64,000 bases of DNA, taken from contig MCFL01000007.1 in assembly GCA_002102555.1 (NCBI GenBank), positions 434,001 through 498,000 on the forward strand, given 5' to 3'. A model generated the notes under the pieces. That model did not search any database. It saw only the letters and a list, made by a program, of their open reading frames with translations, and was not told where the DNA came from. Positions 1 to 12,849 of the stretch are shown here, piece by piece (positions within the stretch are counted from its first letter, which is position 1; each line of letters opens with the position of its first letter). The translations under genes and the position numbers were made by a program. The DNA is from Catenaria anguillulae PL171. Taxonomy: Eukaryota > Blastocladiomycota > Blastocladiomycetes > Blastocladiales > Catenariaceae.

Positions 1-552
1 TTCAAAGGATGGATGGATTCGCCTGGCCATCGTACCAACATCGAAAATAAGAGTTTCAACCAAATGGGCGGTGCCCGCGCCGTCGGGGCGTGCCCTGGGT
101 CCGGATACGGCCAGTGCGCGTACTGGACGCAAAACTTTGGCAAGCAAGACACTGGCCGGTTCCCCTGCATCGGTTCCGGCTATGGCTCTGCGCCTGCTCC
201 TGCTCCGCAGCCACCCAAGGTGCCCGCACCTGCCCCCGTCCAACCGCCGCGCGTGATTCCCACTGTGGCGCCCGCACCTAAGCCCGTTCAACCGGCCCCA
301 GTCCAGCCTGTCCAGCCCGCTCCGCAACCGCAGCCAACCAAGGCCCCGACTCCCCCGTCTGGTGGCGGCTACGTCCAACCGCCCGTGTCGTCTGCCATTC
401 CCACCAACGTTGTTGTGCCGACGCCCGCACCCGTCAACCCCGGATACGGTGGCCCTGCCCCCACTCAGCCCGCCAAGCGCAAGATCCGCAAGTGCAAGCC
501 CCGCACGCGGTCTGCCGCGCCTGTCAGTCAGGGCGGATACGGCGGGTACTAA
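1..552 (+). CDS. CAP/SCP-domain secreted protein, 3' part
   Basis: The gene is open at the left edge of the window, so its start and N-terminal half are missing. The first 50 or so residues match the end of a CAP (SCP/PR-1/Pry1) domain: a W-x-x-S-PGHR-x-NI block, then a YWTQNFG block before the domain ends. CAP proteins are secreted and several fungal members bind sterols or lipids. After the domain comes a tail of about 110 residues made almost only of Pro, Ala, Val and Gln, ending in a short basic stretch (KRKIRKCKPRTR) and a Gly/Tyr-rich end. Such Pro-rich tails are common in fungal wall-associated CAP proteins. The family call rests on the PGHR and WTQNFG signatures; wall attachment is inference. 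Confidence 0.85.
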   Translation, partial: FKGWMDSPGHRTNIENKSFNQMGGARAVGACPGSGYGQCAYWTQNFGKQDTGRFPCIGSGYGSAPAPAPQPPKVPAPAPVQPPRVIPTVAPAPKPVQPAPVQPVQPAPQPQPTKAPTPPSGGGYVQPPVSSAIPTNVVVPTPAPVNPGYGGPAPTQPAKRKIRKCKPRTRSAAPVSQGGYGGY

Positions 553-1559
553 GTTGTCGAGAGGCTCGCGTTGAGGATGCGTGTCCGGCATGTGGTTACC
601 TTTATCTCCCCCCTTACGTTGCCTTGATGGTACCACCCTTTCCCGCCTCGCTTACATTCGTCGTTAGGATTTTGGATCTACATTTGTACTACTCGCCCCC
701 ATTTACTTGTTGACTCATTGATGCCGTGTGCTCTCCCCTTCGGGAGCGAAAGAAAAGCAGCAGACTCCCCTCTCCTCGGTCTGGGTTGTCGGTGTTGAGA
801 TGTGGTCCTGTCTTTGCGGCGGGTGCTGGCTCCCTTTTGTCTCACATGCCGCACCCACCTCCCGTATCTCTCGAACGTGTATTGTTTTGCTGTTGCTTTT
901 TTCTCTTTCCCCTCTCCCCCTCCATTGCCCTATTTCTGTCCACCATTCCGAATGTACTGTTCCAATATCAACAGCACACATAGAGCCTAGACATTTTTGA
1001 TTCACTTGGTGGCCGGCCTCTGTATCGAGTCGTGACGAATTATTGAAGTCGATGAGCGCTGACGCACCGTTCCTTTGGCAGTCCTCTGTCTCTCCAACTT
1101 GTGGTTCTTGTGGTTCTGTTATGTGTGCACCTTTCGTTTGACTCGAAAGTCGCATCCGCGCCGTCAAGCACTCGGCGGACTCGCTGCCGCTCTGTTGCCA
1201 GCGGGGACATGCGTTTGGGGCAGTCTCGCCTTAATGGCTCACGATTTGAATTCGCGATCATTTCTTGTCTCTCTACTTATATTAATACATGCAATCCTTC
1301 CCGCAATGATACTGACAGTGCCAGTACAGTGCCAATCTTTCCGTTCCCATCTAAGCGGTGTCCCGGACAGAACCGATATGATCCATCAAGTCACAGTCAC
1401 ACACACCCCTTGCCTCGCCCAGTCACACGACAACCCATTCCCATTCACTTTCCCACAAACAGCCACGTCTACCAACGACGTTAAACCAAACCGGCAACTC
1501 TCGCCTTCGAATAGACCCTCACAGGCCCACTGCCGCTACTGTCCACTTGAGCGGCCGCC
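553..1559. other. Intergenic, nothing recognised
   Basis: About 1 kb downstream of the CAP gene. It is rich in pyrimidine runs on the + strand, and short ORFs occur on both strands. None shows a recognisable domain or a splice pattern like the neighbouring genes. Confidence 0.6.
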
Positions 1560-2460
1560 TTCCGCCTTCCGAGTCACGTATGTCGGCGCCATGATCAACC
1601 ATGATCCGAATCGTCCGCCGACCTACCCTCCGGAGCCGGCTCCGAGTCCTGTCGAGGCAATTTTCAAGACCTGAACGGCAGCTTGGAGTCCGATTTCGGA
1701 GTGTCCACCTCCGACCATGGCTCGACTGAAGCTGCACCGACGAAGTGCCCAGATGCGCGCCACCGGCAGTTGACCAAGGTGATGACCATCAGCTCGGATT
1801 GTGCCAACCTGGCCTCGGACCGCAGCACACCAAAACAGCCCCCAAGACGCTCATGAAGGAGACGCCGCCGCATCACGCCATCGACCAAGGTCGTTTCTTT
1901 GATCAGCTTGGACCAATGCGGCGCGCGATCACAGGCACGCCCGCCGTTGCCGCTTATGAGCCGCGCTACATTCGCAACGGAAGCCCTTCGGCAGCGACGC
2001 CGACGATGAGGAGGAGGAACAGCTTGCTGGCGAATACGATGACACCGATTTCACTGGGCTGTTCAACTATAGGTTTTGCACCACCTCTGCCAACGACCAT
2101 GACGGCGACTACACCAACAACAAGTACGAAGAGGAGCAAGACGACGACCAAAACGACGTCCCCCACGACATGCCGCTCGTATTGTCCCCGTAGGAACTTG
2201 GTCTCAGGGGTCATGTCTCCAACAGCATTGTCTCGTCGATGGCTCCACCTTCTTCCATCATGCGACCGACACAAACAAGAATCCCGACTTGTCGAGTCAC
2301 ACTGCCAGCTGCGTCTATGTACTTTTGGCGGATCCCAGCTTTTCTATCTGTGAGGCTGCATTCATGGTGGCCACTTCAGTCTGGGCGGTCTTGGCGCACT
2401 TGTCCATCAAGGAGGATCAATTCAGCTGGATACCCCACAACACATCTGAGTAATTGAATA
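1560..2460 (+). pseudogene. Decayed or indel-laden coding remnant, family unknown
   Basis: Stretches of protein-like sequence follow one another on the + strand but switch among the three frames. Examples are a Pro-rich block ending near 1670, a Ser/Thr-rich block near 1670-1850, a block with a GRFFDQLGPMRR motif near 1885-1985, an acidic Asp/Glu block near 1990-2180, and a final block with a hydrophobic helix-like segment ending at a stop near 2450. The junctions do not look like the introns used elsewhere in this window. I do not recognise a family. It could be a decayed gene, or a real gene broken by base-calling errors. Confidence 0.35.
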
Positions 2461-3335
2461 TGAGACGGGAGATTAGATGAGTGTGGCCAGTGACATTCCA
2501 TGCATCTATTGCCGAAAATCGGGCAATCCCAACCCATTCTGACACATGGTTTCTACATGTTCTGGTATGGCCCTGCTTGCAAATTGGGCTCATTCCTGCG
2601 CAATCTCGCAAACGAGCTGGCTGCCTCGCTGGTCCAATGCCACAACACTCGTGGTGCAGCAACTGATTTCCTTTGATCCTCATAGTTATCATCCAATTCC
2701 GTTCTGCTCTTGGTCCGAGTCAGCAAAGTCTTGCCGGCAAGGGCTACGCAACTATGTAGCCAAAATGCGGAAGGGTCACATTCACCAAGAGGACAAGATC
2801 ACCGCGATTCAGCATTTCTTTGTCCTGCGGGGGCAGGGGTTTGCTCCTCAAGGCGAGTCGAAAATCATCGCAAGGCGGTTTGGCTAAAGGACTTGGTGAC
2901 TGATGGAATGGTCTGCTTCGCCCATGACTCGACTGTCTCGCTGTCTCGCACGCGCATAGATGGTTCGCCGCCACGGGTGTCGAAAATTTTCCATGAGCGA
3001 GACCTAGGCAGGTATCGCACTAATGCTGCTGCTATGAATTGTCTAAGACGAGGCAGAAAACTTGACGCAATACGCTCTTGACTTTGATCCATAACCGCGA
3101 TCAAGCGCCATCAATCCTCTGGAGTGACACCAGTCTGCCCGCCGTCGCCGGCTCCACTCCAGAGTCCAGACTCTGATCTCCGCCCGTGCCTTCAAGGGCC
3201 AGCGACTCGACAACTCTGAACGACTGCTGGCGAGGTCGGTATTACCATTTTGGCTTGACAGCCGGCTCTTGCACAGAACAGCATCTATATCGTGATCTCA
3301 CACCATCGATTGTCCCCGTCAGCCCTGCTCTCAAC
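2461..3335. other. Upstream region of the Tel1 gene, nothing firm
   Basis: A weak ORF (2546-2887, +) has no recognised domain. The last 150 bases are open in frame with the Tel1 start but begin with GTG and look like leader sequence, not protein. Confidence 0.4.
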
Positions 3336-6300
3336 ATGAAGATCGTCGACCTCGCCCAATACCTCACCAGCGACAAGAGCCGTGTCCGCCAAGATAGCAT
3401 GGCCTACCTTGTGGAAAACTTTGACACGATCTTGCCCACCCTCATAGACAACCCACGCATTGCCTCAAAACTCATCCGCGGCCTCTGCCAAGCGATTGGC
3501 ACCGACGCAAACGACATTCAGGGCAAGGCCACCCCCTCAAACATCTCCATCACGCGCTTACGCAAATCGGCCAACTTCTTTCGCGAGCTGATTGAGCCCT
3601 TGATTGACCATTGCGAGGCCGCGGCCGTAAAAGACTCGCCTGCGTACAAGAATGCGCTCAAGAAGGCGCCGCGGGAGAATCCCGTCGAGAACATGGTGGT
3701 GTTGGCCAAGTCGATTGCCCGCGATGTCGTCCCGCACGTGCTTGCGACCATCGAGAATGCCGGCAAGATCATTGTGGAACCGTTGAGCAAGCCATACGCA
3801 ACCATCCTGTCGCGCATTGTGCAGTCTCACATTATCCGGTCCTACTTGTCGCCGGAACACGTGCACGCACTGTTTGACCTGTGCATGCGGCACCTTCACT
3901 CGTCCTTTGAGGAGCCCTCCGGTCCACATGCCCGCACAAAGTCCAAGGCTCCCCACATTCTTGCGTTTGCCACGACGTTTTCGCGACTGCTGCTGATGTT
4001 TCCGGCTCCCCTTACCTCCATTTCGAGCGAGATCCAACTCTTTTACCATCAATTTCTCGTTGGTCCACGTACCGACACCATCCTCCCGCACACCCTCCTG
4101 TCTGGTCTCAATTACTTCCTCCTCCGCGTGGCCAACTCCCAGTCGGACCACCTTTTCAACTTTCTTTCGTCGGCCACCATGGACTTGACATCTTGGTGGG
4201 CCGACTCGGCCACCATCCAGCTCCCAAAATTCCCCGCGCTTCGCCGCGAATCGCTCGTCTTCTTCCGCCTCGCCCTGTTTCTGATCCTCGGCGAATCCAT
4301 GGACGACGAGCACACAATGCCCACGCTTCTTCCAATGGCCGAAAAGTTCCGGACCTTGTGGAAAAGCGTCACAACCAACTTGCGTCGCGGCACCACGGGC
4401 ACCTGGCTTGCGCTCAAAGCTGCGCATACCTGCCTGCAATGGCCACGCGCAGGCCGGTTGGGCGAGGCCGAGGCGGCGGCGGCGGCGGCGGGCGGGCTTG
4501 AGTTGCCGGCGTCACCTCTATATCCGTCGGTTGTCCGCGTGCTCGATGCAGCGTTTGTGGCGGATCGTGGCGAGTGTCCGTTGGAAGCGTGGAACTCGGT
4601 TTGGGTGGCGAGCGAGGTGTATTTGCGTGTGCGGCAGCTCGAGGCTGCGGGCAGGGAGGCCCCGGATCAGCCATTGGAGGCAGCCGCGGGGAGGCCGTCA
4701 CAGAGGAAAAAGGCCATGACCACGTTGGATGAGGTCATTGATGTACGTGACTCACTTCTGTGCTCGGCAAGAAAAGGTTTCACTGACACCCGACCGTTGT
4801 CAATCTCCCTAGATCTTGACGTCTGGACCAAAAGACGACGAGGACGCACCGGCCTTCATTTGCCAGCTCATCATGATGATCACCCTGCGGTATCCTACGG
4901 CCTGGACGTCCACTGAATACGCCACCATTGTCTCGGCATTGGCCACCACGCTCAATGTCGTCACTAAGGACGAGGCCGTGTACTGGGCCTGTGTCTGCTT
5001 GTCAGTCCTCCTTGCGCACCAACCTCCCCCATCTGCCGAATCAGCCGTCCTTGCGCGCCCGCGCTCCGCCGCAGTCTGGTTCCGCATCCACGACACGCTC
5101 CTGCGCAGGCTCGACAGATCCCTGTCCGAGCCCGTCTTCCATCTCATCCTCGCCATGCACCTGCACTTGCCAGTCCCAGCCAGCGACTTGCCCAGGCTCA
5201 GTGTCCCACCGGCACGTGTCTTTTCGCCCGACACGGCCCTCACGCCGTCCGTGCTTCGGTTTGCCGTCCTGCGTGTGTGTGTCAACGGCGCAGACTGGTC
5301 CATCATGGACTGGGTCACGGGCGCGCTCGACTGGTTGTTGGCTGACACGGCTGCGTTATCAGCATGCGCAAAGTCGGACCCGAGGGCACTCATGGGCTTC
5401 TTGTATGCGGTGAGTGGCGACTTTGCGCGTGCGCTCAAGGAGGTGGCGCACCAGAGTGCGCCCGTTGCGCTGCCTGTGGACGAGGTGATTGTCGAACACG
5501 AGTTGGTCGGGTTCATGGTTGCGGGCAAGTGCTTGTACGACGGGGTGCTGCCCACGCCCGTGTCATTGGATTTGGTGTACGATGTGCCGGCTGCAAGGCC
5601 AGATTATGTTGTTCGAGAGACGGTGCGCACGTTGCTTGCGCGCATCGGTAAGGTCATGGAGTCGTTGGCTGCGGCTGGCACCAACTTGTTGGACGATTCC
5701 ACTATGCCGGCTATGGTCGGTGTTGCGTGCCAGCTGGCGCATTACGCTGGCGTCATTGAAGTCGTCGGCACGCAGGCGCTCGAGTCGCATCCGTGTGTGA
5801 CGGCGGCAGCTGCTCTTGTGGATCGGCTTGGCGAACATCATTTGGCAGTGGCGGATGTATCGGGGCACATGTCCAAGCTCAAGGTGCAGCTAGACGTGTT
5901 GTTAGAGATGGCCCGGATGGTTGGGTTGGACGGGATGCGCCTTGACAGGTACTTGTCCCTGCAAGTGACCAAGAGTACTGTAGAGTATACGCCAGCATGT
6001 TCCTTGCACGTGTTTGCCTTTGGTCCTGTGCGCCAAGCCTTGCTCAAGTCGTTCAAGGACATTGACAAGCTGCTCGCCAATCTGGTCAATCTCGAGTCGG
6101 GCAACAAGCCACCGTCGCAGCCGTCGTCGATTTCGTCATCGAGCGCAGCCCTGGATCAATCATCGTCCTTTTCCAAAGATTTTGACGACGTGGGCCTTGC
6201 GTTCGACATTGTCGCGAGCGATTCGTCCAAGGACACCTCCTTTGCTTCGTTTGTCTCACTTGTTGCGCAATCGCACCACAATGCACACGATCACGACCTG

Positions 6301-9300
6301 CGCCTCGCCACTTGCGTCGGCCACGTATCGGCCACCTTCATGGCCACCTATGTCAAGCAAGGGCTGGTGCGCCCACACTTTATGCTGGACGAGGAGACTC
6401 TCGCAGCAACTTTGGTGCAGGGCATTGTTTGTCTGATGCGTTTACCAACGCCTGGCATGGACTTGTTTGCCGAGCTTCTCGAGGCGCACCCGCATTTGGT
6501 CCCGCCTGCACACGCGGATTGGTTGTTTTCCGAGGCGTACGACCGGCTCGAGGCATCGGCCAAGGACCCCGTGCTCGGCACGGACTGCATGACGGTGGCA
6601 CGCATTGCTTTTCCAGGGATCGTGGCCTTGGCAGGCACGGCCAAATGGACGGCCGACAACGAAAACGACATGAGCGACTTTTTCCAGTTCTTTATGGATC
6701 GGTGTGGTCGCACACACGCTCACGCCCATTTCAAGGTGGCCATCGCCAAGTTTCTCGTTTCCGCTGCCAGAGCCCGGATTGCCGTCGCAAAGTCCGAGTC
6801 GAAAAAGATTGACACCGCCTTGAAAATCATGGCATCGGATTCCATTGCCTCAGTTCGCTTGGCCATGATCCAAATGCTCCCCTTGCTTCTCGACACGGCC
6901 GATTCGCCTAACGACCTGACCAAGATGGCCCGCTTGCTTGCGCCGCCCCTGCCGCCCGGCAAACCAGAGGACCCCGATGCCATGGACGTCGATGCGCCCA
7001 AACCGTCATTTGAAGAGTTTGTGGTGCCCGTGCTCTACTATGCCCGGTTGGCTGTCGTGTCCGAGTTTCTTCGCACGGGCGCGCTCGTGGATTTGGTCGA
7101 GCACTTGCGCGACGAGCGGTGTGCGTGCAACCCGGCACAAGTCATGGATATGGTCACGACCATCATTGGCCCCTCGCTCTCCGATTTCTTGAACAATTAT
7201 GTGCCTGCTATGTTGTTTTGCTTTGCATCCAAGGGGTTCGACTTACTCTCTGACGATTTCCCGTTTGAGCTTGTCGCGCGCACCGGGACAAGGAACCAGT
7301 ACTTGGAGCGGTACATGACGCATGTGGTCGTTGCACTCGCCTTTCACCACAAGTTGACCGAGCAAGTTCTCGCTCGTCTTGCCCCGATTGCCAACATGTC
7401 GGTCAACTCGCTCATGGTCCGCCACTTTGCCATATTGTATTCGTCCGTTTTGCCAAAGTACTATGGCACGCCCGAGCAGTTTGAAGAGGCCAAAAAGACA
7501 ATCGAATTTGTGTACCACCTGGTCGACGGGTCGGACCAACAATGGGCGTCGATTCAAGATACCGTGCTGTCGCGACTGTTTCTCCACACGCGCGACGATT
7601 TCCACCGACCCGACTACGTGTTTCCCTCGGGTATGGACTTGGATTCGGACATGGACTTGTCTGAGTTCCGAAGCGTGTACGAGTCCATGATGCCCGCAAC
7701 CAGCGCAGTGCACATGAAGCCCTGCTTTTACGCGCGCAACCAACCCGAGCATTCCACCGTGCTCTTGGCCAAAACGCTCGACTTTTTGGCCGAACAGCAC
7801 AAGCTTCCACTCAATCAAATGATTGCCGCGCCCAATCTATTGATTCTTTTGCGGTCTCTGCATGTCAACTTGGAGGGTTCGGTAGAGCACCGGCAAGAAC
7901 ACGCTCACTGGCTCCATGTCTATCGCTTGGTGCTGTCGTTCACAAATGCATCACACTTACAGCAGGTTCGTATAGTGTCACTGGCGTTCGCCGATTATGC
8001 ATCTCACTCCCATGTACGTGCGCATGTAGTCTTTTGTGTTCAAGCTCATGGTCTCGTCCCTTCTGCATCTGCTCCCGAAAACGCCACTCAAAGCCGAGGT
8101 CCTGCACATTCTCAAGCGCCCCTTTGCCGTGATCGACTCGTACATGAATTCGCCATACCTCCTGGGTCAGGTGGTCCCTATCCTGGCCAATGCGCTCGTC
8201 ACGTACAAGGAGGCGCAGGCCATTGCTTCGTCACTCATCGACACCCTGCTCATTTACCACGACAAGTACACGTTGCACGACCCGGCGGCGTTCCCACCGT
8301 TCGCGGAACACGAGCTGCTCGCGGGATTCGCCACCAGGCGACAAGAGTATTTTGCGCGCCGCGGACTCAAGGAATCGGCCAGCGTCTTGATCCAGTACTT
8401 GTCGACCATGCCCGACAATGAATCAATCAAGTCGCGGTTGGAGCCGCTGGTGCGCGAGGGGTTGCTCAAGAGCGAGGCCGTCAAGCTTACAAAGGTGATT
8501 GTGGACAATAAGAACAGGTCAACGACCGATATTGCCATGCTCGGTCAACTCTTCCCGACCTTGTTTTCCGGCACCGATACCGAAGCACAAGCGAGTACTG
8601 ACACACCTGGCAGCGTATCCGGTTCCGCGACCGCAGGGTTGAGTCGGTCAGGGAGCGCAAGCAGCTTGACGAGCGAGCCGCCCGCGCCGGCGCCCGCCAA
8701 GGTGCCCACGCCGCTCGAGATTATCGTCCATCACATGATTCGGTGCATGAACGTGTCCAAGGACTTTGATGTGCTGCAAGAGTGTGCTCATCTTCTACGT
8801 TCCATTCCGCAAGACTTGGCCGGCGAGTTTCTCGAGCCGACCGAGCGAGACATGATTGCCATTGCCCCACCGACCATTCTCAAGTTCAACCAACCGCGCA
8901 ACATTCCGCTTGATGTTCCACCTCAGTTGTCCAACGTCAACAATTGGGACTCGAGCTCGGTGTCGTCGACGCTGGCCTGGATCCGCCCCCTCATCACTGA
9001 CCTCGTCCGATGCCAGCCCGTGTACATTTTGCAACGAGTTGAGCGGTTGATGCGGTTGGACGAGGAGCTGGCAATTGTCTTGTTCCCATTCGTGATTGAT
9101 TCGTTTGCGAGCGCCCACCCGAACCATGCGGCCGTCCTGTCCGATGCCTTGGCTCACGTGTTCAAGAATGTGGATTCGCAACACCTGGGCGTCTTGTCGC
9201 TCTGCCTGGACGTCTTGAAGCATATGCGCGTGTTGCAGCGAGAGGCGGCGCAGGAGACAAGTCGACCGGCATTGAAGCTCAACTGCCTTGATGTTGCCCG

Positions 9301-12300
9301 AGCTGCATTCCGGTGCAAACGCACGTACGAGGCCATGGCGTTTGCCGAGCGGCACGGGCGAATGCAGTCGCCACAAGGGGTGTGTGACGAGGCAGCCAAC
9401 GACTTGCTCATGCGCGCGTACCAAGAAGTGGACGATGATCCCGACGGAATTTTCGGCGTTAACATGGGCACTTCGATGAATCATTTGCTGGCCACGTACG
9501 AGCACGAAAAGGATTGGTTCAAGGCCTTGTCGCTCATGGAGAGCTGCTTGTCAGTTGCGCCGAGTTCCGAACGCCCGTCCGCGTACCGCAAGTGCATGGC
9601 AACATTTGAGGCGCTTGGGTTGCATCGTTTACTTGCCGACATGTCGCTCCAACCAGGGTCGACCGCCGCCAACAACATTGACGAGGCCCAGTACCAGTCC
9701 TTGTGGCGCAACTACAGGTGGGATGTTCAGGCGACCCCGGCCGACTCGCTCGGGTTCCACGGTCACTTGTTTGAAGTGACTCGGGCGTTGCACGAAAACC
9801 AACCCATGCAGGTCTCGCAATGGGTCCGATCGGGTCTCGACTCGGTTGCATCCGAGATTCATGTCCAAGCGCTCAACGCATCTCAAGTCGTGTCGGCGCC
9901 CGCCAAGTTTGACGCCCTGCTTCATGCTTTTGTTCTCTCCGGTTTCTCGTCTGGTGCCAACTCCCACCAAGCCCTCTTGTCGTCGCCGTCGCGGTTGTCC
10001 AACAGCCTTGCGATCGCCATGCGCGAGCAGTTCAAGTCGTGGGACATTGTCATGCCTCAACTGCAATCGGCGCTGCCATTCAATAAGGTCGACTTGCTGC
10101 TTAGCGTGCGCACCGCAGTCAACGTTGCAATCAATGCCCCTGACGACGAGCGCTTTTCGACCCTCTTGGACCACGCCGTCGCTGCCCGCAAGTCACGCCA
10201 GTTTCAAACGGCCATGAGCGTCTTGACGCAACTCGAGCCTCTTGCGCAGGACAGTGCCGACCGCTGGATTGTTCTCGAGCAACGTGCGCGTCTTCATTGG
10301 GACAAGGGCGACCACCGGTTTGCGCTGCGCGTGTTGGACGAGATCATCCAGGGCCAACAGCAGTTTGTCCCGCCGATGCGGATGGCAAAGATCCTCAAAC
10401 GTGCTGGCAAGTGGTATTCCGATCTCAAGCTACTCCCCGCCACCATCATTGTCGAGTCGTACTTGGCCAAGGCCACCAAGTTCTCGCCAACCTACTCGGG
10501 GGCGTTCCATGCGTTGGCACAATTTGCTCATCGGCAGTACAAGAACATGTCCGAGTCCGAGGCCCTCTCCACGCTCGAATCCCAATTGGCAACCTACCGG
10601 CGTGACCTGCAAGCCATGAAGGCTGTGCAGTGGCCCGGGAAACCGCCACAGGATTTCAGGGCACGCATGCACAAGCTGGAGCAGCAAATCATACAAGACC
10701 GGGCCGAGGTGAAGATCATGCGCGAGCAATGCAGCGTGTACGTGCGGACGGCCGTTGACAACTACATGCAAGCCCTTGCCACCTCGGACCAGCACGATTT
10801 GGACGTGTACTCGCTGTGCTCCTTGTGGCTGTCCACGGCGCACGACGACAAGCTCAACCACATTGTTCTGAAGAGGCTGCACCATGTACCGCCGCGCAAA
10901 TTTATATGCCTCACCAATCAGCTTACGGCACGCCTCGGTTGCGAGCTGGACAAGGACCATGATTTGTTTAAGCGCACGCTGTATGCTGTCGTGCAGTACG
11001 TCCTCGTCAACCATCCGCATCACATTTTGTACAACTTGATTGCGCTTTCCAACGGCGACGTGACTGGATATCTCAAGGACGAGTACTCGATCACAGACGA
11101 TTTGGACGAGTCGGTCAAGGCGCGGATTGCCACGGTTGGCAAGCTACTCGACGACTTCAAGGTCAAGCACCCATTGCTTTACGAGCAGTACCAAATCGTG
11201 ACCGAGGCGTACATTGAGGCGTCTTATCGCCCGCTTGCTCTCCGGAAAAATGTATCGTCGTATCCGTTGACGGGATTCAAGATTGCGAAGCTTCGGAACC
11301 TTGAGGGCGTGCCTGTTGCAACGGCGCATATTCCTCTCAACGTCGGGCCCGTCAGGGTCGACGGCATACCGTTCCCGCCGTACATTCACCGTTTCCTTCC
11401 CGATTGCATGATCCCAGGCGGCGTCAATCAGCCAAAGGCCATCAATTGTATCGGCAGCAACGGTATCATCTACAAGCAATTGGTCAAGGGCAACGATGAT
11501 CTCCGGCAAGATGCGGGTCTCATGCACGTGTTTCAAGTGGCCGACCAGTTGCTGGCCAAGCACGAAGCAACACGGACTCGCCAACTGTCGATGCGCACGT
11601 ACAAGGTGATACCGTTGGCGCCGCAGGCAGGATTGCTCGAATGGGTCGACAATACTCGGCCCTTGTTCTCGGTCTTGTCGGATTTGCACGGGCAGTGGTC
11701 CAGAGTTGATGGCGTGAAGCAATTGCTGCACACGGAGGCACGCATGAAGTTGGGGTCGGTGCAGCACGCGCGTGCGCACGACAAGATTCGAGTGTTCAAG
11801 GACGAGATTTTGCCCGTGTTTCGCCCCGTGTTCCACAATTGGTTCCTCGCGCAAGACACGGCCGAGGAGTGGTTCAACAAGCGACTTGCATTCACCCGGT
11901 CGCTGGCCGTCACGTCCATTGTCGGGTACATTGTTGGGTTGGGCGACCGGCATCCGTCGAATATCTTGTTTGATGAGAGGACGGCGACATTGATTCACAT
12001 TGACCTGGTTCGTTGATGCTTAATGCATTGTTGTGTTGTTTCTTCACCAACGTGTCTGACCTCACACTTTCCAATGACAACAACAGGGCATCTCATTTGA
12101 CGCCGGCTCGCTGCTCCCGATTCCCGAAGTTGTTCCCTTCCGCTTGACCCAAAACCTCGTCGACGCCATGGGCCCTTCCGGTGTTGAAGGCGTGTTCCGG
12201 CGGTGTTGCGAAGAGACGCTGCGCGTCCTGCGGCTGGAGTCGCACGTGCTGTACACCATTCTTGAAGTGTTCAAGTACGACCCGCTCCATAACTGGACTG

Positions 12301-12578
12301 ACCCGCAAAAAATGGCTCGCGCACAAGCTGAGCAGGCCGGTCCCACTGGCGCAGGTAGCGGTGACAGCGGGCGGCAGACGCGGGCAAAGACCCCATCGCA
12401 GCCGGCGACCGATGAAGAGGCCGTCACAAACAAGGAGGCAGAGCGGGCGTTGGCGGGCGTGCGGAGGAAATTGGGTCACCGTGACAGTGTTGAGTGTCAG
12501 GTGAGTGAGTTGATTCAGGAGGCGACGAGCAAGGAGAACTTGGCCGTCTTGTTCCAAGGATGGCAGCCGTACTTTTAG
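3336..12578 (+). CDS. TEL1: Tel1/ATM DNA-damage checkpoint kinase
   Basis: Complete PIKK of about 3009 residues in four exons: 3336-4742, 4813-7965, 8030-12007 and 12087-12578 (introns of 70, 64 and 79 bp, all in phase 0). The ATG at 3336 opens with an LTSDKSRVRQ segment that fits the N-terminal TAN motif of Tel1/ATM. A long helical-repeat region follows, then FAT and the kinase domain from about residue 2650. Visible signatures are GVNQPKAINCIGSNG, the KGNDDLRQD block, the GDRHPSN catalytic loop, and IHIDL-GISFD, which the last intron splits. The ATM-specific VPFRLT...GPSGVEGVFRRCCE block follows. FATC ends the protein with FQGWQPYF. Length is close to human ATM. The kinase is expected to be recruited by Mre11-Rad50-Nbs1 to DNA ends and short telomeres. 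The VEGVFRRCCE block and FATC end separate it from ATR/Mec1, TOR and TRRAP. Confidence 0.95.
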
Positions 12579-12741
12579 GCGGCTGTGGGTGTGTGCTGTC
12601 GTTCTTGTCATGTCATGTCAATGTACCGATCAGGTTCACTCTGAAAGAAATGGTCTCACTTTCATAATCTGCCATCGTGGTGTCACTCTAGTTTGATCAC
12701 AACAGCCTGCTCCTCTCCACTGGAGTTTGCTAAAGTGACTC

Positions 12742-12796
12742 GATTGATTGACTGATTGACCGATTGCTTGATTGATTGATTGATTTATGATTGATA
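12742..12796. repeat. GATT/ATTG microsatellite
   Basis: Imperfect tandem GATT units with interruptions, between the Tel1 stop and the kinase start. It probably lies in the 5' leader or promoter of the downstream kinase. Confidence 0.85.
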
Positions 12797-12849
12797 TCTA
12801 TACGACGGACTACAGCACAGAATACAGGACCCCATACGTATACATCAGC

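Noticed and set aside
3558-4439. 293-residue minus-strand ORF inside Tel1
   Set aside because: Shadow of the GC-rich Tel1 coding strand, with no domain and Arg/Gly-biased composition.
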